Made by a program: the position numbers and the translations under genes. Under the pieces are notes generated by a model, which saw only the letters and a program-made list of their open reading frames with translations, did no database searches and was not told the origin of the DNA. Positions 41,352 through 51,128 of a stretch of 59,349 nt of DNA are shown here, in pieces. Position 1 is the first letter of the stretch; the number at the start of each line of letters is the position of its first letter. Origin of the DNA: an uncultured Proteiniphilum sp. (lineage in GTDB: Bacteria > Bacteroidota > Bacteroidia > Bacteroidales > Dysgonomonadaceae); the NCBI RefSeq assembly GCF_937873925.1, contig NZ_CALNAT010000235.1, positions 1-59,349 on the forward strand, read 5' to 3'.

Positions 41352-42515
41352 ATGCTAAAAATACTTATTCTTATTGATTATTCCAGCGAATTCAGCCGCC
41401 GACTGCTGAGAGGCCTGATCCAATACTCCAAGGAACATGGGCCCTGGATTTTTTATCGATTACCCTCTTATTATAAAACACTGTATGGTAAAGAGGGTAT
41501 CGTGGAGTGGGCCAAAGAGTGGGAAGCCGACGCTATTGTGGCTCGGTGGGATCATGAAGGGACTAATTTGCTGGCGTCATTGAATATCCCTATCCTGCTT
41601 CAAAATTACAAAGAACGAAGTTCCTATTTCTCCAATCTGACCGGCGATTATTTCGGTACCGGAGAGATGGCGGCACAATTTTTCATCAAAAGGCGCTACC
41701 GGAATTTTGCATTCTATGGGAATAAAGGGGTGGTTTGGTCATGTGAAAGAGCGGAAGGATTCAGAATCCAAATAGAAAAAGCGGGAGGCAACTACTATTA
41801 CTTTGAAAGCGAAAATTTAAACGGAGAGGAATGGGGAACCAGCCATATACAGCTCGATGAATGGTTACTGTCTCTTCCCAAGCCTGTGGGATTATTTGCC
41901 TGCGACGATAATTTCGCATTGAGGGTATCGCAAATATGCAAGATCAACAACATCAGAATTCCTGAAGATATCGCTTTGCTGGGAGTAGATAACGATGAAC
42001 TGATCTGCAATTTGTCCGACCCGCCTATCTCTTCCATTGTTACGGATGTGGAGAGGGGCGGATATGAAGCGGGAAGATTAATTGACAGACTGATAAAGGG
42101 AGAACTGAAAGATCCTTTCAATATCATTGTCCGGCCGACCCGGTTTGAACTCCGGAAATCAACAGAAAGATACGATATTTCCAATGAATATATTTCACAA
42201 ATTGTAAATTATATCGAAGATAATTTTACCTCCAATATCGTCATTGAATCCTTAATAGAACAGGTACCTCTATCCCGGCGTAACCTGGAAGTGAAATTCA
42301 AAGATGAAATGGGAACCTCTATTTATCAATTTATTCTCAGTTGCAGGATTGATTATTTCGCACATTTATTATTAACTACTGAGAGAACACTATTTGACCT
42401 GGCATTGGAGTCCGGATTCAATGATTGCAAGAACGTTTCCCGTATTTTTAAGAAAATGAAAGGCTATACTCCTCTTGAGTACCGTAAAAAATATGGTGAT
42501 TCTCATAAGGAATAA
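41352..42515 (+). CDS. XylR-type regulator: LacI-like sugar-binding plus AraC DNA-binding domains
   Basis: A cytoplasmic transcription factor of 387 residues. Residues 1-265 form a periplasmic-binding-protein-like fold of LacI type without its helix-turn-helix (KILILIDYSSEFSRRLLRGL; CDDNFALRVSQICKI; LGVDNDELICNLSDPPISSI). Residues about 280-385 are an AraC-type DNA-binding domain (DNFTSNIVIESLIEQVPLSR and ALESGFNDCKNVSRIFKKMK). The same architecture as E. coli XylR. It precedes the sugar transporter and nag genes and probably senses their sugar. Confidence 0.92.
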   Translation: MLKILILIDYSSEFSRRLLRGLIQYSKEHGPWIFYRLPSYYKTLYGKEGIVEWAKEWEADAIVARWDHEGTNLLASLNIPILLQNYKERSSYFSNLTGDYFGTGEMAAQFFIKRRYRNFAFYGNKGVVWSCERAEGFRIQIEKAGGNYYYFESENLNGEEWGTSHIQLDEWLLSLPKPVGLFACDDNFALRVSQICKINNIRIPEDIALLGVDNDELICNLSDPPISSIVTDVERGGYEAGRLIDRLIKGELKDPFNIIVRPTRFELRKSTERYDISNEYISQIVNYIEDNFTSNIVIESLIEQVPLSRRNLEVKFKDEMGTSIYQFILSCRIDYFAHLLLTTERTLFDLALESGFNDCKNVSRIFKKMKGYTPLEYRKKYGDSHKE

Positions 42516-42630
42516 CGTTATTTGAAAACACAATTACGCTTTTAAAGCATTTTTCAACCATATAAAAAATAATTTTGTGCTTTGAGTACACGGAAGCATC
42601 ACTATATGTTTTTTTAAAATTTATAATAAT

Positions 42631-43986
42631 ATGAGTAACAGTCCCCAAATCAATCATGTACCAGACAGAAGCACCACCATCAAGTCGATGATCATATTGG
42701 CATTACTGTTTTTTATTTTCGGATTGGTGTCATGGGTGAACACCATTTTAATACCCTATTTTCAGCTAACTCTTCAATTGTCTAATTTCCAGTCCTATCT
42801 GGTCACATTTGCTTTTTATATCGCCTATCTGATCATGGCGATCCCCTCCTCCTTCCTGCTGAATAAGATGGGCTATAAAAAGGGAATGATGCTTGGATTA
42901 TGGTGCATGTCAATAGGAGCCTTGCTTTTTGTTCCTGCCGCCTATTGGCGTATCTATCAAATATTTCTTTTGGGACTGTTCCTGTTGGGTGTGGGATTGG
43001 CCATCTTGCAATCCGCTGCCAATCCCTACGTAACAATTGTAGGGTCTATAGAAAGCGCTGCCAAACGGATGAGTATTGTAGGAACCGGCAACAAGCTGGC
43101 GGGGGTGATTGCCAATCTTATATTTGCAGCTGTCGTTATCAGGGAATCCGACAAAGTCCTTATGCGGGAGATTGAAGCGGGAAATTACACCGGGGCAGCT
43201 TTAGAAACGGCTTTAGATACCCTGATAAAAGGGGTAATGACACCTTACCTCGTTTTGGCCATTGCCCTGTTCATTTTCGGTATAATTGTCCGTTATTCAC
43301 CCTTACCTGACTTGGATCCCTCTATAGTAAATAAACGGTCCGAACAAGATGAAAATTCACATAAATCCATCTCACAATATCCGGCGCTTATATTAGGAGT
43401 GGCGGCAATGTTCTTTCATATAGGAACCCAGATGATTGCGCTGGGAACCAGTATTAAATATGCGGGAACCATGGGAGAGAGCCTTGCGGGACCTGCCCGG
43501 AATATCCCCTCTTATACCATGTTGCTGACGTTTATCGGCTATTTCTTAGGAATCGCCCTTATCCCCAAATACCTGAAACAACGGAATGCCCTCTTAATTT
43601 GTGCCTCCATCAATCTGGTATTGTCCGCCATGATAATAACCACATCGGGGACAATACAATTCCTTGGCATCACTACCGATATCTCCCTTTGGTATTTAGT
43701 GATGATGGGACTTCCGAATGCCCTGCTGTATGCCGGCATCTGGCCGTTGGCTATCAACGGATTGGGCAAATACACCAATCTGGGTTCCGCATTCCTCGTG
43801 ATGGCTTTAAGCGGTAGCGCAATTATGCCCCTCGTTTATAACGCTTTTGTAGAATTGAATGCATCGTTATCTCCCTTTGAAGCAATGAAACAAGCCTATT
43901 GGATCCTTATTCCCTGTTTTGCCTACATTGTATGGTATGCTGCCAAAGGATATCAGATCAAATCCTGGAAAAAAACGCATGATTAA
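42631..43986 (+). CDS. FucP-family MFS sugar transporter
   Basis: A proton-linked inner-membrane sugar importer of about twelve helices, 451 residues, related to FucP and glucose/galactose transporters. Seen: FGLVSWVNTILIPYFQLTLQ, LLGVGLAILQSAANPYVTIV and GIWPLAINGLGKYTNLGSAF, all typical. Its place before nagA and nagB suggests GlcNAc, GalNAc or a short aminoglycoside as substrate. A -7 box TAATTTTG lies at 42570-42577. Substrate is inferred. Confidence 0.88.
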   Translation: MSNSPQINHVPDRSTTIKSMIILALLFFIFGLVSWVNTILIPYFQLTLQLSNFQSYLVTFAFYIAYLIMAIPSSFLLNKMGYKKGMMLGLWCMSIGALLFVPAAYWRIYQIFLLGLFLLGVGLAILQSAANPYVTIVGSIESAAKRMSIVGTGNKLAGVIANLIFAAVVIRESDKVLMREIEAGNYTGAALETALDTLIKGVMTPYLVLAIALFIFGIIVRYSPLPDLDPSIVNKRSEQDENSHKSISQYPALILGVAAMFFHIGTQMIALGTSIKYAGTMGESLAGPARNIPSYTMLLTFIGYFLGIALIPKYLKQRNALLICASINLVLSAMIITTSGTIQFLGITTDISLWYLVMMGLPNALLYAGIWPLAINGLGKYTNLGSAFLVMALSGSAIMPLVYNAFVELNASLSPFEAMKQAYWILIPCFAYIVWYAAKGYQIKSWKKTHD

Positions 43987-44122
43987 TATGATAATATGCC
44001 AATGAGACTAACATGTTGATTTGTTAATATAATAATTTCAGTAATTCTGCCAGTTCAACCATCCCAGATCCAAAATCCTATATCTCAAGTCTTGGTTCTT
44101 AACGCTAAAAATCTTTATTCTT

Positions 44123-45319
44123 ATGAATGTGAACAATCGACTCATCATAAAAAACGGAAAGGTCATTTTCTCCGATAAAATAGAAGATAATGTGACCATT
44201 GTATGTGAGAATGGAAAAATAATCGATATCGTAAAACCGGAAGAGGTTGTTTTCGGTAACGGAGATGTGGTCATAGACGCGCAAAACAAATATATATCTC
44301 CGGGCTTCATTGATATCCACACCCACGGCGGGGGCGGACACGACTTTATGGACGGAACCGTCGAAGCATATCTTGGAGCGGCAGAAACACATGCCAGACA
44401 CGGAACTACCGCGCTCTTGCCGACTACTCTCACCAGCACTTTTGAAGAGTTGATGAAAACATTCTCCACCTACAAGGAAGCAGTAAAGCAGAACAATAAG
44501 GGAGCCAAATTTCTCGGCCTGCATCTTGAAGGTCCCTATTTCGCGTATAACCAACGGGGCGCCCAGGATCCCCAATACCTTAGAAATCCCGAACCGGAAG
44601 AGTACAATAAGATCTTAGCGGCATCGGACGATATCGTTCGATGGAGCCTGGCGCCGGAACTGCCTGGTGCGTTAGAGTTCGGGAAAGTACTCACTGAAAG
44701 GAATATCCTTCCTGCAGTCGCTCATTCCGACGCTATTTACGAAGAGGTGGTGAAGGCGTTCAACGCCGGATTCTCTCTTGCCACTCACTTGTACTCAGGC
44801 ATGTCTACTATCACCCGGAGAAACGCGTACCGTTATGCCGGCGTGGTCGAAGCCGCTTATCTGATCGACGGGATGGACGTAGAGATCATCGCCGATGGTG
44901 TCCATCTGCCCAAATCCCTTCTTCAGTTCGTTTATAAATTCAAAGGTCCCGACAGAACCGCGCTTTGTACCGATTCAATGCGGGGAGCAGGCATGCCCGA
45001 CGGAGAGTCCATCTTAGGCAGCCTGGACAAAGGACAGAAGGTGATCATTGAAGATGGTGTAGCCAAACTGCCGGATCGTACGGCCTTTGCCGGGAGCGTT
45101 GCCACCACCGACCGCTTAGTCAGAACCATGGTGAATATAGCGGAAGTGCCTTTGGTGGAAGCAGTAAGAATGATGACCCTAACACCGGCCCGCATGATGA
45201 AGATAGATCAGCAGAAAGGATCTATCCGGAAAGGGAAGGATGCCGATTTTGTTATTTTTGATGATAATATTAATGTTTCACACACAATTTTAGAAGGAAA
45301 TGTCATATACGGAAACTAA
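44123..45319 (+). CDS. nagA: N-acetylglucosamine-6-phosphate deacetylase
   Basis: Removes acetate from GlcNAc 6-phosphate; 398 residues, cytoplasmic amidohydrolase. Metal and active-site motifs: DIHTHGGGGHDFMDGT, LHLEGPYF, AVAHSDA, THLYSGM and CTDSMRGAG (catalytic Asp). Its C-terminal codons overlap the start of nagB by 20 bases. With nagB it converts imported N-acetylhexosamine to fructose 6-phosphate, but the hexosamine kinase needed before it is not in the window. Confidence 0.94.
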   Translation: MNVNNRLIIKNGKVIFSDKIEDNVTIVCENGKIIDIVKPEEVVFGNGDVVIDAQNKYISPGFIDIHTHGGGGHDFMDGTVEAYLGAAETHARHGTTALLPTTLTSTFEELMKTFSTYKEAVKQNNKGAKFLGLHLEGPYFAYNQRGAQDPQYLRNPEPEEYNKILAASDDIVRWSLAPELPGALEFGKVLTERNILPAVAHSDAIYEEVVKAFNAGFSLATHLYSGMSTITRRNAYRYAGVVEAAYLIDGMDVEIIADGVHLPKSLLQFVYKFKGPDRTALCTDSMRGAGMPDGESILGSLDKGQKVIIEDGVAKLPDRTAFAGSVATTDRLVRTMVNIAEVPLVEAVRMMTLTPARMMKIDQQKGSIRKGKDADFVIFDDNINVSHTILEGNVIYGN

Positions 45320-46088
45320 CACGAATGTAATCACATTCACAAAAGGAATGTTGGAAGTAAAAATCTTCCATACGCGAGAAGAGATGGGTAAAGAAGCAGC
45401 AGCCAATGTGTCGGATACCATCCGGCAACTGCTCAGGAAAAAAAATGAGATCAATATGATTTTCGCCGCTGCGCCATCGCAAAGTGATTTTATGAAAGAA
45501 CTGATTGCCGATGAACGCATCCGGTGGGAAAAGATCAATGCCTTTCATATGGACGAATATATAGGATTGGAAAAAGATGCACCGCAAGGATTCGGCAATT
45601 TCCTCAGGGAACGCATCTTCGATAAAGTTCCTTTTAAAAGTGTTCATTACATAAATGGACGGGCGAAAGATCCTTCCGAAGAATGCGAAAGATATGCCGG
45701 CTTACTGAATCAATATCCTGTTGATATTGTTTGTCTTGGAATCGGAGAGAATGGCCACATTGCCTTCAATGACCCTCCTGTAGCTAACTTCAGAGATCCG
45801 AAGCGGGTAAAAGTGGTGGAACTGGATATGCCTTGCAGGCAGCAACAAGTAAATGAGAACCTGTTTTCCGGCATAAAACTGGTGCCTACCCATGCCGTCA
45901 CAGTCACTATACCTGCCTTGATAAGCGCTAAATATATGTTTTGTATGGTGCCTGCCAAAAATAAAGCCGAGGCCGTTTATCGCACATTAAATGAGGAAAT
46001 CAGCGAAAAATGTCCGGCCACTATTCTGAGAACAAAAGAAGATGCCAGACTATACCTGGATGAAGAAAGTGCATCATTACTGGATTAA
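45300..46088 (+). CDS. nagB: Glucosamine-6-phosphate deaminase
   Basis: Converts glucosamine 6-phosphate to fructose 6-phosphate and ammonia; 262 residues. Motifs: FHMDEYIG and the active-site GIGENGHIAFNDP. The long frame starts at 45300 inside nagA. An internal ATG at 45348 (MLEVKIFHTREE), preceded by AAAGGA, matches typical NagB N-termini and may be the real start, which would remove the overlap. Confidence 0.93.
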   Translation: MSYTETNTNVITFTKGMLEVKIFHTREEMGKEAAANVSDTIRQLLRKKNEINMIFAAAPSQSDFMKELIADERIRWEKINAFHMDEYIGLEKDAPQGFGNFLRERIFDKVPFKSVHYINGRAKDPSEECERYAGLLNQYPVDIVCLGIGENGHIAFNDPPVANFRDPKRVKVVELDMPCRQQQVNENLFSGIKLVPTHAVTVTIPALISAKYMFCMVPAKNKAEAVYRTLNEEISEKCPATILRTKEDARLYLDEESASLLD

Positions 46089-46187
46089 AACAAGATAATA
46101 GTTTGAGACAAGCATGAGAAAATTCACATAAAGTACTGTCTAAAATCGTCTTGCGTCTTGGCTCTTATATCTAAATTTTCAATCATT

Positions 46188-47186
46188 ATGAGACTAAAAA
46201 TTATTTTATCAGCTATTTTGTCCGGGCTTTTATTAATTGCCCAGGCACAAATAAAGATCGGAATTATCGGGTTGGATACCTCCCACTCCGTTGCATTCAC
46301 CAAATTTCTGAATGGAGAAGATAAAAAAGAAGAATTCAAGGAGTTTAGGATCGTAGCCGCCTATCCTTACGGATCAAAAACCATCAAAACGAGCTACGAT
46401 CGCATACCCGGTTATATAGAGCAAGTAAAGGAATTGGGAGTTGAAATTACTCCATCCATTGCCGAACTTTTGGATAAGGTCGATTGCGTGATGCTGGAAA
46501 CCAACGATGGGAACTTGCATCTGGAACAGGCCTATGAAGTATTTAAAGCGGGGAAGATCGTTTTTATCGATAAACCGATAGGCGCTAATTTAGCTCAATC
46601 TATTGCTATTTTTCGACTGGCTAAACAATACAACGTGCCTGTCTTCTCATCATCAGCTTTAAGATATGTCTCTCAGAGCCAAAAACTACGTAATGGAGAA
46701 TTAGGTAAAGTGTTGGGGGCTGACTGTTATTCTCCCGCACATATCGAACCATCGCACGCCGATATGGCATGGTATGGAATACACGGCACTGAAGCTTTGT
46801 TTACCGTTATGGGAACAGGCTGTGTTTCAGTAAACCGTATGTCTTCAGAAGGAACGGACGTGATAGTCGGTCTTTGGGACGATGGAAGAATTGGTACCGT
46901 AAGAGGGGCCCGTACCGGAAAAAGCCCTTATGGGGGAAATGCTTTCACGGATCAGGGTGTCGTCTCAACAGGAGTATATGAGGGTTATGAAGCGCTGTTA
47001 AAGGAAATACTAAAATTCTTTAAAACCCGTGTTTCTCCTGTAACTGAAAAAGAAACGCTGGAGATATTCACATTTATTGAGGCTGCTGACATCAGTAAAA
47101 GCCAAGGGGGAAAGATCATTTCTATGGATGCAACTTATCAGAAAGGCATAAAAGAGGCCCAAAAACTGATCCGTAAACTAAAATAG
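46188..47186 (+). CDS. Exported Gfo/Idh/MocA-family oxidoreductase
   Basis: A predicted periplasmic NAD(P)-dependent sugar oxidoreductase of 332 residues. The signal peptide MRLKIILSAILSGLLLIAQA is followed by a Rossmann fold (IKIGIIGLDTSHSVAFTKFL) and FIDKPIGANLAQS, the EKP-equivalent lysine region. Family members oxidise sugar hydroxyls or keep the cofactor bound for redox-neutral chemistry. The first of three in the cluster and 7 bases before the second. I start at the ATG at 46188 since the longer frame opens with TTG. Confidence 0.85.
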   Translation: MRLKIILSAILSGLLLIAQAQIKIGIIGLDTSHSVAFTKFLNGEDKKEEFKEFRIVAAYPYGSKTIKTSYDRIPGYIEQVKELGVEITPSIAELLDKVDCVMLETNDGNLHLEQAYEVFKAGKIVFIDKPIGANLAQSIAIFRLAKQYNVPVFSSSALRYVSQSQKLRNGELGKVLGADCYSPAHIEPSHADMAWYGIHGTEALFTVMGTGCVSVNRMSSEGTDVIVGLWDDGRIGTVRGARTGKSPYGGNAFTDQGVVSTGVYEGYEALLKEILKFFKTRVSPVTEKETLEIFTFIEAADISKSQGGKIISMDATYQKGIKEAQKLIRKLK

Positions 47187-47193
47187 CAGCAAA

Positions 47194-48603
47194 ATGAAGA
47201 AAGGTTGGTTAATTATTGCCGTCGGATTGATATTTTTTTCATGCATGCAAAAAAATAACACCCCTCCGGGAGATCAAACGGTGTTCACCGGAGAAGCGGG
47301 AGAGATAAAATTAATTGTCCCGGCTCCGGGGCATTTCCATGCCAATCTGCTTCAAAAAAGCGCCATATTGCAAGTGGACGATTCTGTATTTGTATATGCA
47401 GCCCCCAAAGATGCCGGCTTAAAGCAATATCTTTCGGCCATTGAATCTTTCAATCAAAGAGACGAAAATCCTACAAACTGGCAAACAGTTGTTTATATCG
47501 GTGATGATTTTCTGAATAAGATGATAACCGACAAAAAGGGAAACGTAGTTGTACTTGCCGGTAATAACAAAGAAAAGACCGAGTATATTCTCAGTGTGGT
47601 AGATGCCGGATTAAACGTTCTGTCTGATAAACCGATGGCGATTAATCGGGAAGATTTCCTTTTATTGGAAGAAGCATATGCTAACGCCGAAGCACAAAAC
47701 GTATTGTTATATGATATGATGACCGAGCGTTACGATATGCTCAATATTATCGAAAAAGAACTTATCAATGACCGGGAATTCTGCGGTGAACTACAACCGG
47801 GAACACCGGAAGATCCCGCCGTGTATATGGAAAGCGTGCATCATTTCTATAAAGAAGTATCCGGAGTACCTTTGATCCGTCCGGCATGGTATTACGATGT
47901 GGAACAACAGGGAGAGGGTATCGCCGATGTAACCACACACCTGATCGATTTGCTGTTCTGGAAATGTTTTCCCGGTCAGCCTATTGATTATACACGGGAT
48001 ATCGGAAATATCTCTTCCACTCATTGGCCCACTGAAATTACATTGGCGCAATTTACAAAATCGACCGGTGAAACAGCTTTTCCCGATTATCTGCAAAAAT
48101 ATCTCGACAATTCCATACTGAAGGTATATGCCAACGGAAACGTCCATTTCGATGTAAAAAACCATCCTGTGAGTCTAAAGGTTATTTGGAATTACCAGGC
48201 TCCCGAAGGTAGCGGAGACACCTTCATGTCGGTTATAAAAGGGACAAAAGCCATTCTGAAAACAGTACAGAACAAGGAACAAAATTTTGTAAAACAGTTA
48301 TACGTGCAGAAGTCCGAAGGATTGGATGAAAATGAATTTTCCGGTAATCTGCAAAAAGCGATCGGAAAAATCCAAACGACTTATCCTTTTGTTTCTGTTT
48401 CGCCTACATCCAATAAGGGGGAGTATCTCATCAACATTCCTGTGGAAAACAGAGAGGGGCATGAATCGCATTTCAAATATGTTGCTGAAAGCTTTTTCAA
48501 CTTTTTAGCAAACCGCACTATGCCTGAATGGGAAAAAAACAATACTTTAGCAAAATATTACATCACAACAAAAGCTGTAGAAATTGCAAAGGATAGGGAT
48601 TGA
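47194..48603 (+). CDS. Lipoprotein Gfo/Idh/MocA-like with putative oxidoreductase C-terminal domain
   Basis: A lipoprotein of 469 residues: lipobox IFFSC (Cys17). The body matches the Bacteroidetes 'putative oxidoreductase C-terminal' family (PAPGHFHANLLQKS; NVLSDKPMAINREDFLLLEE; DVTTHLIDLLFWKCF). Enzyme activity is not known. It is tightly packed between two other Gfo-family genes and ApbE, so it probably acts in the same periplasmic oxidation pathway. Confidence 0.82.
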   Translation: MKKGWLIIAVGLIFFSCMQKNNTPPGDQTVFTGEAGEIKLIVPAPGHFHANLLQKSAILQVDDSVFVYAAPKDAGLKQYLSAIESFNQRDENPTNWQTVVYIGDDFLNKMITDKKGNVVVLAGNNKEKTEYILSVVDAGLNVLSDKPMAINREDFLLLEEAYANAEAQNVLLYDMMTERYDMLNIIEKELINDREFCGELQPGTPEDPAVYMESVHHFYKEVSGVPLIRPAWYYDVEQQGEGIADVTTHLIDLLFWKCFPGQPIDYTRDIGNISSTHWPTEITLAQFTKSTGETAFPDYLQKYLDNSILKVYANGNVHFDVKNHPVSLKVIWNYQAPEGSGDTFMSVIKGTKAILKTVQNKEQNFVKQLYVQKSEGLDENEFSGNLQKAIGKIQTTYPFVSVSPTSNKGEYLINIPVENREGHESHFKYVAESFFNFLANRTMPEWEKNNTLAKYYITTKAVEIAKDRD

Positions 48604-48634
48604 CACCGGCGGAACTTATTACGGATCATCAAAG

Positions 48635-49411
48635 ATGTTCCATGGTTCATTAAAGAACATCATGGGTACACGGTTCGATATACTTATCATCGATCAGAAC
48701 AGATTGAAATCTCAAGAGATTTGGAACGATATAGTGTTCGAACTTCGACGGCTCGACCAGATTTTTAATCGCTTTGATAGTACAAGCGAAACTTCAAAAA
48801 TCAATTGCGAAGCTATTACTGATCCTGTTCATGTAAGCCCGGAGATGTGGTTCATCCTGAGAAGTTGCCAAATTTATTATACACGCACTTTGGGATTGTT
48901 TGATATTACATTAAATGATTTTTCAAAAGTATTGCTGGATGAAAAAGCACATACTGTGATTTTTTCGAAAAAAGATATTTCATTGGATTTCGGAGGCTAC
49001 GCTAAGGGATATGCATTATTGAAAATTAAGGATTTAATTTATCAAGCCGGAGTGCAACATTGTTTTGTAGATTTCGGAAATAGTTCTATATTGGGAATTG
49101 GTCACCATCCTCACGGAGATTCATGGAAGGTGAGCATTGAAAATCCATATGACCAGAATGAAATTTTGGATGAGATTTCTTTAAAGGATCAGGCGCTTTC
49201 GGTATCCGGAAATACTCCTTCGTACACGGGGCACATTGTACGGCCTACATCAGTAGAATCGGTGAAGGCACATAAGGTAGTCTCGATTACCTCGGATGAT
49301 CCGCTGGATGCCGAAGTGCTAAGCACGGTTTTCATGATGACCAATGATATGGAGAAGAAGCGAATTACAGAAAATTTTAAAGTACAAAATATAGCAGAAT
49401 ATAGTTTATAG
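48635..49411 (+). CDS. apbE: ApbE-family FAD:protein FMN transferase
   Basis: Attaches FMN covalently to a Thr or Ser of a target protein, using FAD; 258 residues. Motifs: NIMGTRFDILI near the N-terminus, LDFGGYAKGYALLK (flavin binding) and a late DAEVLSTVFMM (metal). There is no signal peptide or lipobox from the ATG at 48635; a TTG start at 48584 would overlap the upstream gene and is less likely. So it may act in the cytoplasm, unlike typical ApbE. I see no D-x-x-S/T-G-A-T/S acceptor motif in neighbouring proteins. Confidence 0.86.
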   Translation: MFHGSLKNIMGTRFDILIIDQNRLKSQEIWNDIVFELRRLDQIFNRFDSTSETSKINCEAITDPVHVSPEMWFILRSCQIYYTRTLGLFDITLNDFSKVLLDEKAHTVIFSKKDISLDFGGYAKGYALLKIKDLIYQAGVQHCFVDFGNSSILGIGHHPHGDSWKVSIENPYDQNEILDEISLKDQALSVSGNTPSYTGHIVRPTSVESVKAHKVVSITSDDPLDAEVLSTVFMMTNDMEKKRITENFKVQNIAEYSL

Positions 49412-49429
49412 GAGTATTGAAGTAATATT

Positions 49430-50764
49430 ATGTCGAAAAGAAAATCTAAACAAGTAGACACAAGCCTGCGACAATTTATCAAAGACTTAGGCTACGTTTC
49501 GGGTGGTGCCGCGCTTTTGGCTACGACCCCCTGGTTGCAGTCATTTACCCCGGACAAAGCCAAAGAAATAAAAAAAGAGAAAGCCAGGATAGGATTTATT
49601 GGAACGGGTTCCAGAGGGACGTATAACATACACGCCATATTGTCTCTACAACATGCCGAAATTGTGGCCCTGTGCGATATATATCCTCCGAACCTGAAAG
49701 AAGCATCCGGTCTTTGTCCCAATGCGAAGACATACACCGACTATCGAAAGATGCTGGAATCTCCGGACATCGACGGAGTTATTATATCTACTCCGCTTTA
49801 TCTGCATGCCCCCATGACATTGGATGCCCTGAATGCAGGAAAACATGTGTATTGCGAAAAGGCAATGGCATTAACCATGGAGCAATGCAAAGCAGTTTAC
49901 GATGCATATCAAGAAACGGATAAAGTACTCTATTTCTGCGTACAGCGTATGTTCGACAAGAAATATATAAAGGGAATGCAAATGATCCACTCCGGCTTGA
50001 TCGGTGATATCGTGGGAGAACGTTGTTATTGGTTCAGGAATCATGACTGGAGGCGTCCCGTACCTTCCCCGGAACTGGAACGCCAGATCAACTGGCGTTT
50101 GTATCGGGATTATTCAGCCGGCCTGATGACTGAATTGGCATCCCATCAATTGGAAGTATGTTGCTGGGCTATGCAGATGGTGCCTGAATCAGTAGTAGGA
50201 ACAGGAGACATTGTATATTGGAAAGACGGAAGAGAAGTATATGATAGTGTAAGCCTGGTATATCACTACTCCAACGGAGTCAAAATCAATTATGAATCGC
50301 TTATTTCCAATAAATTCAATGGGATGGAAGACCAGATACTGGGCAATAAAGGAACCATGAACCTTGCTACCGGTATTTATTATCTGGAGGATGAGGCCGG
50401 CGGTAAAAAATCCGGAATTGAACAATTGATCGGGCAGATAGGTAATAAATTATATGCCTCCGTACCCGCTGCCGGCCCGAGTTGGCGCCCGGAAACGAAA
50501 GAGAAATACATTGCTCACAATATCCTTGAAGGTGAGTTTCATGTGAATGATGGCCTATCCATGATTGGTGCATTAAAAGATGGTTCCGATGAAATTCTGT
50601 CTGCATTTTGTCAGGCTTGTATTACCGGTGAAAAAGGGAAAAATATCGTGGAAGAAGCGTATCTCGCTACCATGCTTTGTCATATGGGGAATCAGGCGAT
50701 GGCAGAGCAAAAGAAAATCACTTTCCCCGAAGAATACAAAATTCCTTATATGAAATTCTCTTAG
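49430..50764 (+). CDS. Gfo/Idh/MocA-family oxidoreductase with degenerate Tat-like signal
   Basis: A 444-residue oxidoreductase. The N-terminus (KQVDTSLRQFIKDLGYVSGG) looks like a Tat signal in which one of the two arginines has been lost (S-L-R-Q-F-I-K). The Rossmann fold begins ARIGFIGTGSRGTYNIHAIL and the catalytic lysine motif is VYCEKAMALT. Long C-terminal region as in family members from glycan loci (LMTELASHQLEVCCWA). Resembles, from memory, the oxidoreductases of the 3-keto-glycoside pathway. Follows ApbE by 18 bases. Confidence 0.85.
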   Translation: MSKRKSKQVDTSLRQFIKDLGYVSGGAALLATTPWLQSFTPDKAKEIKKEKARIGFIGTGSRGTYNIHAILSLQHAEIVALCDIYPPNLKEASGLCPNAKTYTDYRKMLESPDIDGVIISTPLYLHAPMTLDALNAGKHVYCEKAMALTMEQCKAVYDAYQETDKVLYFCVQRMFDKKYIKGMQMIHSGLIGDIVGERCYWFRNHDWRRPVPSPELERQINWRLYRDYSAGLMTELASHQLEVCCWAMQMVPESVVGTGDIVYWKDGREVYDSVSLVYHYSNGVKINYESLISNKFNGMEDQILGNKGTMNLATGIYYLEDEAGGKKSGIEQLIGQIGNKLYASVPAAGPSWRPETKEKYIAHNILEGEFHVNDGLSMIGALKDGSDEILSAFCQACITGEKGKNIVEEAYLATMLCHMGNQAMAEQKKITFPEEYKIPYMKFS

Positions 50765-50813
50765 AAAAGATTCCTCACAATTATTATTACTTTACTATTA
50801 AAGGAATACTCAG

Positions 50814-51047
50814 ATGAAAGACTTAATTATAACGTCGAGGCAATTAAAAAAAGAAATATACATTCTTTCAGCCTGCTTTGCCGCAGCATTTTTGACGAAC
50901 ATCGTTTCAATCATCATATTCAAAACACCTTGGTATGAAATATTTACTCAAATAGGATACGTCGTAGTTATAACAATTGTGCTATATCTGATCATTGTTT
51001 TTTCCCGATTTATAATTTATCTGGCAGGCGGACTTATAAAAAAGTAA
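50814..51047 (+). CDS. Small two-helix membrane protein
   Basis: 77 residues, two predicted transmembrane helices (ILSACFAAAFLTNIVSIIIF and IGYVVVITIVLYLIIVFSRF). 49 bases after the third oxidoreductase. No family recognised. It may be a membrane subunit or an anchor for the oxidation system; there is no direct evidence. Confidence 0.65.
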   Translation: MKDLIITSRQLKKEIYILSACFAAAFLTNIVSIIIFKTPWYEIFTQIGYVVVITIVLYLIIVFSRFIIYLAGGLIKK

Positions 51048-51128
51048 TGCCTCTTTTTCAATTATTAGATTTTTATTCACTTGAAACGAGCATGTCAACC
51101 ATGTGCACCCATATGCATGATTAAAACG

